Below are positions 9,404 through 15,533 of a DNA stretch of 64,000 nt, in pieces; within the stretch, counting starts at the first letter, position 1; the number at the start of each line of letters is the position of its first letter. The translations under genes and the position numbers were made by a program. This DNA comes from Carboxylicivirga caseinilyticus (GTDB lineage: Bacteria > Bacteroidota > Bacteroidia > Bacteroidales > Marinilabiliaceae): positions 1-64,000 of the forward strand of contig JAFMVE010000029.1 in assembly GCA_025499705.1 (NCBI GenBank), written 5' to 3'. Under the pieces are notes generated by a model that was not told the DNA's origin, did not search any database, and was given only the letters and a program-made list of their open reading frames with translations.

Positions 9404-10732
9404 ATGAGATTATTACTGAAAACGACCATAGCAGTAGTAGTCGGCGCAAGTTTATGGGGGAGTACTGCTTTGTTTTACCCAATGTCTGATTCATTTGGTA
9501 GTGATTTTACACCCCCTAAAAATAAACCTACTTCCTTCCATTTAAGTAATTTTTACTCTGACAGTGAGGAGTTTGAATATCTTGAAAAACAAATCAACAG
9601 ATTTATCCATCGCGAAAACATAGTTGGTGCATCTGTAGCAATTGCAAAAGATGGCCAATTATTATATGCCAAAGGTTTTGGTTATGCCGATAAAGAGTCA
9701 CATGATTTAGTTCAACCTTACAATTTATTCCGAGTTGCAAGTGTTTCCAAACTGATTACAGCTATTGGTGTAATGAAGCTTTATGAAGCCGGTCAACTTT
9801 CGCTTGATGATAAAGTATTTGGGCTAAATGGTATTTTAAACGATACCATTTATTTAAATTATAAAGACAAACGAGTTGAAGATATCACCGTTCGACACCT
9901 TCTGGAGCATAGCGGCGGTTGGACAACCCGTTGGGGCGATCAGATGTTTATGCCTACAACAATTGCCAAGAAGTTGAATAAGTCTTTACCAATAAATGAA
10001 TCTGATATTATCCAATTTGTTTTAGATAAAAGACTCCATTTCACACCTGGACAGTCTTCTTATTATTCCAACCTTGGTTTTATGATTTTAGGTCAGGTAA
10101 TTGCAAAAGTTTCTGGTCTTGATTATGAGAAATATATACAAACCAATGTGTTGTATCCTTTAGGTATTTATGATATGCAGATTGGTGGCAGTCATAGAAA
10201 TGAAAGAGCTGAATCAGAAGTCATTTATTACGAACCTGATCTTACCTTTTTTGTTGACGATTATACAGGAACAGGAGAACAAGTATTACGTACATACGGT
10301 GGCAATGACATGCACACTTTAGGTGCAGCCGGCGGTTGGATTGCTTCAACAACTGACTTAATGAAATTAATGCTTTCGATAGATGGATTTAATACATTTC
10401 CTAATATGTTAAATAGGGAAAGTATTCATATAATGACAACACCTTCTAATCCTGGTTACAGTCCTTTGGGCTGGAGACGAATTACATCTAACAGTTGGGT
10501 CAGAACCGGAACATTGGCTGGTACTTCAGCATTATTGGTTCGTCGTGATGATGGTATATCATATGTGTTTTTAACAAATACCGGTAACTGGAAAGGTCCG
10601 GCATTGGCATCTGATATAACACGTGTTATGGAGAACGGAATTAAAAAGATTAAAGACTGGCCTGAATACAATTTATTTGAAATGGATCATACCTGGGCAT
10701 CAAATCGAAAACGTCCACAAGTAATTTATTAA
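9404..10732 (+). CDS. Beta-lactamase-family (class C-like) serine hydrolase
   Basis: A 442-residue exported protein with an N-terminal hydrophobic anchor (residues 5-26). The penicillin-binding fold is shown by Ser113-Val-Ser-Lys116 (FRVASVSKLITA), the YSN motif in SSYYSNLGFMILGQ, and a late GTLAGTSALLVRR strand in the place of the KTG-type motif. TVRHLLEHSGG is the usual family landmark. Relatives include D,D-peptidases, esterases and penicillin-resistance-type proteins; the substrate cannot be assigned. No gene overlaps it and about 170 bp follow before the tiny lipoprotein gene. Confidence 0.87.
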   Translation: MRLLLKTTIAVVVGASLWGSTALFYPMSDSFGSDFTPPKNKPTSFHLSNFYSDSEEFEYLEKQINRFIHRENIVGASVAIAKDGQLLYAKGFGYADKESHDLVQPYNLFRVASVSKLITAIGVMKLYEAGQLSLDDKVFGLNGILNDTIYLNYKDKRVEDITVRHLLEHSGGWTTRWGDQMFMPTTIAKKLNKSLPINESDIIQFVLDKRLHFTPGQSSYYSNLGFMILGQVIAKVSGLDYEKYIQTNVLYPLGIYDMQIGGSHRNERAESEVIYYEPDLTFFVDDYTGTGEQVLRTYGGNDMHTLGAAGGWIASTTDLMKLMLSIDGFNTFPNMLNRESIHIMTTPSNPGYSPLGWRRITSNSWVRTGTLAGTSALLVRRDDGISYVFLTNTGNWKGPALASDITRVMENGIKKIKDWPEYNLFEMDHTWASNRKRPQVIY

Positions 10733-10904
10733 TTCTTATAACTGCATTCTTTTAACCATCCTAAGTATCTAATTTTTTTAGTCTGTTTATTTGGCTTTAA
10801 TTATTGTTAAATAAATTAGATTGAAATTTTGTTTGAATTATTTTAGAACCTTTGAATCAAATCAGCCTTAAAAATCAATTATTAATTTTAAAAGAACTGT
10901 TTCA

Positions 10905-11036
10905 ATGATTTCTAAAAAAATAGTAATGTTATTTTTACTGGTTTTATTTATATCAGGATTATTTTCATCTTGTAAATCTTCACAGGCATATCAATGTCCA
11001 CAATCTTATTACGGATCTTCACACAGATCATTCTAA
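10905..11036 (+). CDS. Very small lipoprotein (43 residues)
   Basis: A 43-residue reading frame starting at ATG 10905. A lysine-rich start and a hydrophobic helix (IVMLFLLVLFISGLFSS) are followed by Cys23, a good lipobox (LFSSC), leaving a 20-residue mature peptide rich in Ser, Tyr, Gln and His. It is followed by its own hairpin terminator, which supports a real gene. The function is unknown; tiny lipoproteins of this type are often missed by annotation. It is the last host gene before the prophage. Confidence 0.65.
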   Translation: MISKKIVMLFLLVLFISGLFSSCKSSQAYQCPQSYYGSSHRSF

Positions 11037-11049
11037 TGCAATAGAAATT

Positions 11050-11085
11050 AAAACCATTGAAATGTTATATCATATCAATGGTTTT
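11050..11085 (+). terminator. Terminator of the small lipoprotein gene
   Basis: AAAACCATTGA (11050-11060) is perfectly complementary to TCAATGGTTTT (11075-11085), with a short T-rich tail. It lies 13 bases after the lipoprotein stop codon and just before the left attachment repeat. Confidence 0.7.
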
Positions 11086-11102
11086 ATGCTTATATAAGAA
11101 TA

Positions 11103-11138
11103 ATATCCTTGTCTTATATTTGATAGTATATGTTAAAT
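11103..11138 (+). repeat. Left attachment repeat (attL), dif-like
   Basis: Bases 11103-11129 match 17685-17711 at 25 of 27 positions. The right part continues as ATATGTTAAAT (11128-11138), 10/11 to the E. coli XerD arm TTATGTTAAAT, but shifted by 2 bp relative to the right copy. It lies directly after a host terminator, in a convergent intergenic space once the element is removed. Confidence 0.75.
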
Positions 11139-11193
11139 TGAAAAACGTTAACTATCAATTTTTCAGGATGATATCAATTTTAAGAGGTGCTTT

Positions 11194-11221
11194 CATTCCA
11201 AGTCGTACACGGTTTGGAATG
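11194..11221. other. Hairpin in the prophage non-coding end; candidate replication origin
   Basis: CATTCCAA (11194-11201) and TTGGAATG (11214-11221) form a perfect 8-bp stem with a 12-nt loop. It lies in the roughly 110-bp stretch without a clear gene between attL and the late-operon terminator. A hairpin with a nickable loop is what an HUH Rep would need, but no known nick motif is visible, so the role is a guess. Confidence 0.35.
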
Positions 11222-11251
11222 GTTCAAACTTAATAAAAATATTTAATCCAC

Positions 11252-11280
11252 AAAAAAAAGCTACCCAGAACAGGCAGCTT
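11252..11280 (-). terminator. Terminator of the prophage late operon
   Basis: On the minus strand AAGCTGCC pairs across a short loop with GGTAGCTT (one mismatch), followed by a run of T. It closes the late block after the lipoprotein gene. Its core resembles the other prophage terminator at 14950-14977. Confidence 0.85.
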
Positions 11281-11313
11281 TTAAATATTGAATAGTAATA
11301 AAAAAGAGACTTT

Positions 11314-11904
11314 TTAATATCTGTAAGCTTTCCAGCCTATTATCTGAATCGACTGCGGAATACTATTATTTACGAGAGGCATCACAGCACCAGCACCCAA
11401 TGACATGGTAGCCCTAAACCAGTTACCGACGTACCCTTTTATTTCAGCAACAGTACTTGCATTTTGGGAAGGTTGATCTAATTGCCGTACACCATCCAAT
11501 TCAGCAGTAAAATAAGGATAATACGGTATTTCTTCTTCATCACTATCAAACCAGAAACCGCCATTGACCTTAATTGATTGTGCGAAGATTATTTCTGAAT
11601 AATCCAACCTATCACCAATATCAATATAACTATTACCACCATCAGCAATAAACTCCGCTTTATAGTAATAAGGTTCAATTAGTACTCTATCAGTATTAAG
11701 TATCTTTTTTGCCATACTCTCAAACTGACCTTTTGACATTATAGTAATGTCAAAGTCCAAATTATTAATCATTTCCATTTCTTCATTTTTTGGAGTTAAA
11801 CATTCTTTTGTACAGCCATTCAAGACCGAACCAGACAACCCGAACAAGAACAACAATAACCAGATTCTTAAATTCGGCAATCGCTTGAATAATTGTTTCA
11901 TCAC
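11314..11904 (-). CDS. Prophage-encoded lipoprotein, unknown function
   Basis: A 196-residue protein with a basic start, a hydrophobic core (WLLLFLFGLSGSVLNG) and Cys31 as lipidation site. The mature part is beta-rich (YYYKAEFIADGGNSYIDIGDRL, GGFWFDSDEE, FRATMSLGAGAVMPLV) and ends PQSIQIIGWKAYRY. I recognise no family. As the last gene of the late operon it could be a spike or virion protein, or a host-modifying moron acting in superinfection exclusion; the lipoprotein signal favours the latter. An overlapping frame (11783-12016) is probably a shadow. Confidence 0.7.
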   Translation of the reverse strand: MMKQLFKRLPNLRIWLLLFLFGLSGSVLNGCTKECLTPKNEEMEMINNLDFDITIMSKGQFESMAKKILNTDRVLIEPYYYKAEFIADGGNSYIDIGDRLDYSEIIFAQSIKVNGGFWFDSDEEEIPYYPYFTAELDGVRQLDQPSQNASTVAEIKGYVGNWFRATMSLGAGAVMPLVNNSIPQSIQIIGWKAYRY

Positions 11905-11928
11905 TTATTTTTGTTATTATTGCAACAT

Positions 11929-11943
11929 ATCCGAAATACTCGG
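11929..11943. promoter_or_regulatory. Palindrome between divergent prophage reading frames
   Basis: TCCGA (11929-11933), 5 bases, TCGGA (11939-11943), flanked outside by CAT and ATG in near symmetry. It lies in the 41-bp gap between the lipoprotein start (11904, minus) and the small plus-strand frame (11946), where an operator would be expected. There is no further evidence. Confidence 0.35.
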
Positions 11944-11945
11944 AC

Positions 11946-12140
11946 ATGAATGCAAATAGTTTAATTATTAAAGGTTTTAACATGTTACTATCAATTTTAT
12001 TACAAACCCAAACCATAGAAGGAACTGAAATTGGATTAATAAGAACATTCTTAATTCTTAGTTTAATTCCTTTATTTATTGGTTTTAGGTTAGGAGTTCG
12101 TTACATTAAATGGAAATCAAAACGTGATATTGAGTCCTGA
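11946..12140 (+). CDS. Possible small membrane protein on the opposite strand of the prophage
   Basis: A 64-residue frame, the only plausible plus-strand gene in the element. It has one strong membrane helix (LIRTFLILSLIPLFIGFRLGV) followed by a positive tail (RYIKWKSKRDIES), the normal topology of a small inner-membrane protein. ATG 11946 or ATG 11982 could start it. Its end overlaps the end of the convergent gene at 12117 by 24 bp. It may be a lysis or exclusion factor, or non-coding. Confidence 0.4.
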   Translation: MNANSLIIKGFNMLLSILLQTQTIEGTEIGLIRTFLILSLIPLFIGFRLGVRYIKWKSKRDIES

Positions 12141-12539
12141 TTTATTCCAAATATTTCTCATTTTTATCAAATCTTTACCGCTTAATTCTTTAGCAAACCA
12201 ACCGAATAAATCCAATGAATTCATTGCAAATGAAGCACCCCCAAAGGCATAGGATTTATTTCCAAAAGCTTCATAAACTTTGACCAGTTCAAATCCGTCT
12301 AAATTTCCCAAAGCGTTAAACATCGCTTTTTCATCTGTACCCCAATTTTGCATTGATGAATACAAAATATCACTGATAGATTTATACACGTCCACATTAC
12401 CGAAACCGCTTATTTTAGTCATCCATTTCTTAAATGGAATAAAAAAAAGCAATGGCAGCAATAGAAGCCACCACCACTTTTTAAGCACCTCTTTAAATCT
12501 TATTCCACGCATCCTTGTATAGTTCATAATCACAATCAA
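12117..12539 (-). CDS. Prophage membrane protein with an annexin-repeat-like domain
   Basis: Up to 140 residues: a basic N-terminus, one membrane helix (WWWLLLLPLLFFIPF) and a C-terminal domain. The latter contains WGTDEKAMFNALGNL, then ELVKVYEAFG and later DLFGWFAKELSGKDLIKM. This order (GTDE, helix, Y-x-x-x-F/Y, D-L, ELSG) is that of a single annexin repeat. The similarity is by eye and may be only structural. Starts at 12539, 12527 or 12512 are possible; all overlap the preceding gene, implying translational coupling. A virion membrane protein is the simplest role. Confidence 0.7.
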   Translation of the reverse strand: MIVIMNYTRMRGIRFKEVLKKWWWLLLLPLLFFIPFKKWMTKISGFGNVDVYKSISDILYSSMQNWGTDEKAMFNALGNLDGFELVKVYEAFGNKSYAFGGASFAMNSLDLFGWFAKELSGKDLIKMRNIWNKSGLNITF

Positions 12540-13011
12540 ATTGAGATTCTATTTTACACATAGCAGCTACAATAGGGTAGAATGTATCTTTTTCCCATTC
12601 AATAACAGCATCACGAGGAATGCCTGACTTTTCAGAAACATATTGAATGTAGCTTTCCGTATCATTCTCCGATTCAGGAGCCCATACACTAATAATTTTC
12701 TCAATTGTCTGATTACCTCTCTCAAACCAAGTACGCATATTTCTCAAACCAGCACGAAGCCCCCAAACCATTGAATCAAATTCCTCAAAAGCTGAATCAA
12801 AATCCTTTCCGCTTTCATGCTTCCAATCAATGTTTGTTTGTCGCAAATTCAGAGGGTTATTGTTCTTTATTCCTCTTGTTTGATCACTTCCAAAGTTTGG
12901 TGTTTGCACCGCAACTTTTTTTCTTTTGACAATAGCCATATAAATAAAAGGTATTGTGCAAAGGGTGATTATTGCAATCACCCAAAGCAAGATTTTATTA
13001 CTCTTTTTCAT
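12493..13011 (-). CDS. Prophage membrane-anchored muramidase/transglycosylase-like structural protein
   Basis: A 172-residue protein from ATG 13011, which is preceded by the strong site AAAAGGAG; an open frame reaches 13029. Residues 4-28 are a membrane helix. The rest begins RGIKNNNPLNLR and continues through FEEFDSMVWGLRAGLRNMRTW and VWAPESENDTESYIQYV. This is the 'NNNPxNxR' domain seen from memory in many phage virion proteins and annotated as structural or lytic protein. It probably opens peptidoglycan during entry or release. It overlaps its neighbours on both sides. Confidence 0.8.
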   Translation of the reverse strand: MKKSNKILLWVIAIITLCTIPFIYMAIVKRKKVAVQTPNFGSDQTRGIKNNNPLNLRQTNIDWKHESGKDFDSAFEEFDSMVWGLRAGLRNMRTWFERGNQTIEKIISVWAPESENDTESYIQYVSEKSGIPRDAVIEWEKDTFYPIVAAMCKIESQFDCDYELYKDAWNKI

Positions 13012-13135
13012 TGTTTTTCTCCTTTTCATCGAGAATTAACTTTGCGGCATCAATAGCAGCGTCAATGGCTCGGACTACTTTTGTAATAAGCTTGATCTTA
13101 TCAAGTACATTACTAAGTTTCTTTAGCCAATTCAT
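12998..13135 (-). CDS. Small prophage protein (45 residues)
   Basis: A 45-residue frame from ATG 13135, filling the gap between two late genes and overlapping the next gene's start by 14 bp. It is one amphipathic helix (LSNVLDKIKLITKVVRAIDA, then AAIDAAKLILDEKEKN) with Lys-rich face. The tight packing in the operon supports translation. It could be a peripheral membrane or minor virion protein; no family is recognised. Confidence 0.6.
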   Translation of the reverse strand: MNWLKKLSNVLDKIKLITKVVRAIDAAIDAAKLILDEKEKNNEKE

Positions 13136-13136
13136 A

Positions 13137-13559
13137 CTATCTACGCTTTAAGAATGACCCGAAAAACCCACCGTTAGGTGCTTTAGGATTCGCAACCATA
13201 TTTAAATCTGGAATCGTTAGAATTCCTTTTGTTAGGTTGTATTGTCCTACATGCCAAACGGTTTGAATACCTGAAGTGACTTTCACCATCCAAGTTTCAT
13301 AATTTGGATTTTTACCTTTCGACTTCTTCTTATGTGGTGAAGCAATAAAAGAGATGAAACCACGAGAACGGCTCTTATTCCAGCCAGTAATTACAGGCGC
13401 ACCGTTTTTAGCATTTGGATTGTACTTACACCCAGACTTTTTGCGAGGTCTCGAATGATATTGAGGTCGAAAACCTCTAGCAACATATGATTGACCGTTA
13501 TAGCCTTGATTAAATCCTTGCGGTAAATAACCATTAGGCATTTGATAATAATTTGGCAT
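13137..13559 (-). CDS. Basic prophage protein, probable virion component
   Basis: A 140-residue, strongly basic protein. The first 50 residues are rich in Tyr, Gln, Gly and Asn (low complexity) and then Arg/Lys (FRPQYHSRPRKKSGCKY). The second half is more ordered (ISFIASPHKKKSKGKN, VKVTSGIQTVWHVGQYNLTKG) and ends GGFFGSFLKRR. Its start has the strong ribosome site AAAAAGGAG. Basic, disordered N-termini are typical of proteins contacting packaged DNA, but no family is recognised. It ends 2 bp before the 45-residue frame and follows the 201-residue gene by 2 bp. Confidence 0.7.
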   Translation of the reverse strand: MPNYYQMPNGYLPQGFNQGYNGQSYVARGFRPQYHSRPRKKSGCKYNPNAKNGAPVITGWNKSRSRGFISFIASPHKKKSKGKNPNYETWMVKVTSGIQTVWHVGQYNLTKGILTIPDLNMVANPKAPNGGFFGSFLKRR

Positions 13560-13561
13560 GA

Positions 13562-14167
13562 TTAACGTCTCCTTTTTCTACGGTTTGACTTAGGTTTCAA
13601 AAAATACACAAGTGCAACAACAACACCCAGAGGAAGAACAGCAAACAAAAGCAACTTTTTCCAATTCATTTTTACCCAGTTAACAAGCTTTTGCCAATAA
13701 ACTTTCACTTTATCCATTAAACTACCTGTAGAAGTAGAAGCATTTGCAGTAGTGTAAGGCTCTGAAATATTCATAGTTGCAGCACTTGAAAGTGCTTGCT
13801 TTGTTGTTTGATTAGTATTGATTGGTTTTTCAGCAATTCCCTCGGCAGCAGCTTTGACACCTGTAACAATTGAGTTTACCAACTCTGTTTTTGGCTCTAT
13901 TCCTGCTTTTTGTAATGTTGTTACAACCTTATCAACTTTGACAACGCCCTCACTCACAACTTTTGAAACCATTGCACCCGCTTTGGTTTTACCAATTGAC
14001 TTAGTTAAAGCTGTAATACCAGCACCAGCAAGTGGACCACCAACAGCAGTAGCAGCGACACCCAGAATGGTTTTACCAATACCAGATGTGGCGATTTTCT
14101 TTGCAAAACGCCCCACACCTTTAACAGCACCGCCAATGGCTTTTCCTATTTTCTTAAAGAATGACAT
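13562..14167 (-). CDS. Glycine/alanine-rich prophage membrane protein
   Basis: A 201-residue protein. The N-terminus is amphipathic and Gly/Ala/Lys rich (FKKIGKAIGGAVKGVGRFAK, then ILGVAATAVGGPLAGAG). A Ser/Thr-rich middle follows, then a C-terminal membrane helix (LLLFAVLPLGVVVALVYFL) with a strongly basic tail (KSNRRKRRR). The ribosome site is GAAAGGAG, 7 bases before ATG 14167. Proteins of this build are typical of phages with an internal membrane or of DNA-entry devices, which supports but does not prove a membrane-containing virion. Confidence 0.75.
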   Translation of the reverse strand: MSFFKKIGKAIGGAVKGVGRFAKKIATSGIGKTILGVAATAVGGPLAGAGITALTKSIGKTKAGAMVSKVVSEGVVKVDKVVTTLQKAGIEPKTELVNSIVTGVKAAAEGIAEKPINTNQTTKQALSSAATMNISEPYTTANASTSTGSLMDKVKVYWQKLVNWVKMNWKKLLLFAVLPLGVVVALVYFLKPKSNRRKRRR

Positions 14168-14203
14168 AAATAACTCCTTTCTTTTTTAGTATTGACCAGA
14201 CTC

Positions 14204-14911
14204 TTAAGCCTGATCAATGAAGATTAATTCATAAGAGTTTCCAGCACTCTTTTCAATTTTCACGGTTTCAACGTCTGCAATAGCAACCAAAGCCATAGTT
14301 TTAAAACCATAGAAAGCAACTTCACCAGCACCAGTATCCTGTACAGCGCATAAGTCGTTTTCTTTTTCCATTTTGGCCATTAATTCAGTAGGGGTATAGG
14401 TTACTGATTGACCGTTAGTTTTAATCAGTTCGATTTTCACCAAGTCTGTAAGAGGAAAAGCCCCCAATTCTTTGTCAGCAACTCCATATTCCTTTAAAGT
14501 TTCATCACTGTTAATAGTGATTGGATGGTAAACGATAACACGTTCAACAATCTCACCGTCTTCCATTCCGTAAACCTCGTAACTTTTAGCAGCATCCAAA
14601 GAAGATAAATCCACTTCCAAATAACGCTGATCAGATAAAGCAGCAGCCCCATCCATACCCACGGCAATAATTCCACGGCTTCCAGTGTTTTTATCTATGA
14701 ACAATCCTTCACCTTGCGAAGCAACTTCGAAAAGCTTTTCACACAACATACGCGGAGATACTTGCTCATGTGTACCTTTTGCACCAGAAACGCGAGAAAT
14801 TTCCACCTTTTCACCGTTCCAGTTGCCATTTTTAGTGATTACAACCTCGGAAACAGGTTTGTAAATTCTGACTTTGCGGTCTGTTTTACCGCTAATAGTT
14901 TCAATTTTCAT
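14204..14911 (-). CDS. Candidate major capsid protein (internally duplicated, beta-rich)
   Basis: A 235-residue acidic, beta-rich protein without membrane segment, first gene of the late operon. Its two halves resemble each other: VSPRMLCEKLFEVASQGEGL then DKNTGSRGIIAVGMDGAAAL then AAKSYEVYGMED in the first, and YTPTELMAKMEKENDLCAV then DTGAGEVAFYGFKTMALVAI then AGNSYELIFIDQ in the second. A tandem of two about 110-residue beta domains is what a compact double-jelly-roll capsid protein (as in PM2 or FLiP) would show. Position, abundance-type codons and lack of another candidate support this; a structure prediction would decide. Confidence 0.6.
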   Translation of the reverse strand: MKIETISGKTDRKVRIYKPVSEVVITKNGNWNGEKVEISRVSGAKGTHEQVSPRMLCEKLFEVASQGEGLFIDKNTGSRGIIAVGMDGAAALSDQRYLEVDLSSLDAAKSYEVYGMEDGEIVERVIVYHPITINSDETLKEYGVADKELGAFPLTDLVKIELIKTNGQSVTYTPTELMAKMEKENDLCAVQDTGAGEVAFYGFKTMALVAIADVETVKIEKSAGNSYELIFIDQA

Positions 14912-14912
14912 T

Positions 14913-14947
14913 AGTCGATTATTTAAAATGTTTTGTTTAAATCGACT
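14913..14947. promoter_or_regulatory. Inverted repeat upstream of the late operon
   Basis: AGTCGATT (14913-14920) and AATCGACT (14940-14947) are perfect complements separated by 19 bases. They lie directly before the capsid-candidate start codon (14911) and after the early terminator. It is a plausible operator for the small prophage DNA-binding protein, or a leader hairpin. Confidence 0.45.
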
Positions 14948-14949
14948 TC

Positions 14950-14977
14950 AAAAAAAAAGCACCCAGAAAGGGCGCTT
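14950..14977 (-). terminator. Terminator of the prophage early (rep) block
   Basis: On the minus strand AAGCGCCC pairs with GGGTGCTT (one mismatch in the stem) across a 5-nt loop and is followed by nine T. It separates the rep block from the late operon. Confidence 0.85.
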
Positions 14978-15026
14978 ATCTATTACTTTTTACATCTATT
15001 TATAAATATCTATTTTTTACTATTTT

Positions 15027-15230
15027 TTAGCCTGTATTATTCATCCGCATTAAATTAATGGCTTGCTTACACTCATCTAGTGTTAAACCTTCATATTTTG
15101 CCAAATGAGCTAACAAAACACGTCCTTTTGAATGTAGATTTAAACCTCTTTTAATTTCATTTATACGACAACCAGCCGTAACATAGGAGCATCCATAGAA
15201 AACCTGTATATCTTTTCGAGTTAATTCCAT
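15027..15230 (-). CDS. Small prophage protein, possible helix-turn-helix DNA binder
   Basis: A 67-residue protein: MELTRKDIQVFYGCSYVTAG followed by CRINEIKRGLNLHSKGRVLL. The first 35 residues have the length, charge and spacing of a helix-turn-helix (DIQVFYGCSYVTAGCRINEIK), similar to small phage and transposon regulators that begin with 'RKDI...'. It is the last gene before the early terminator and a candidate to bind the inverted repeat at 14913-14947. Confidence 0.65.
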   Translation of the reverse strand: MELTRKDIQVFYGCSYVTAGCRINEIKRGLNLHSKGRVLLAHLAKYEGLTLDECKQAINLMRMNNTG

Positions 15231-15297
15231 TTTTAAAATGAACTTTTAAAGTGAACTTATTAAATTGAACTTTTTAGATTTATAAGGGGAAAAGGAT

Positions 15298-15531
15298 TTA
15301 ATATAAAGCACGATACAATAACATTTCTAAATCCTGCTTTTCGTTGATCACTTCGCCAGTATCATAGTTCAAAGCTGTTATAAAAACACTATGAATATTA
15401 TTATCCTTATCAACAAATTGCCTTATTATTCTTAAAGCTTGTTGCATACCTTTTATTTTAAAGGTGAATAGCTTATTTACATAGAAACCCTGTAAACTAG
15501 CATAGAATTGAATCTTAGTAGCTTCATACAT
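15298..15531 (-). CDS. Small prophage protein of unknown function
   Basis: A 77-residue protein (MYEATKIQFYASLQGFYVNK, then KGMQQALRIIRQFVDKDNNI) with predicted alpha/beta character. Its ATG lies 2 bp after the Rep stop codon, so its translation is likely coupled to Rep and its role may be in replication. No family is recognised. Confidence 0.65.
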   Translation of the reverse strand: MYEATKIQFYASLQGFYVNKLFTFKIKGMQQALRIIRQFVDKDNNIHSVFITALNYDTGEVINEKQDLEMLLYRALY

Positions 15532-15533
15532 AG

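Noticed and set aside
11168-11233. 21-residue reading frame between attL and the late terminator
   Set aside because: Too short to support, and it lies over the hairpin proposed as origin.
11783-12016. 77-residue minus-strand reading frame inside the prophage
   Set aside because: It overlaps the first 122 bp of the lipoprotein gene in another frame and covers the palindromic divergent gap; its composition looks like a shadow frame.
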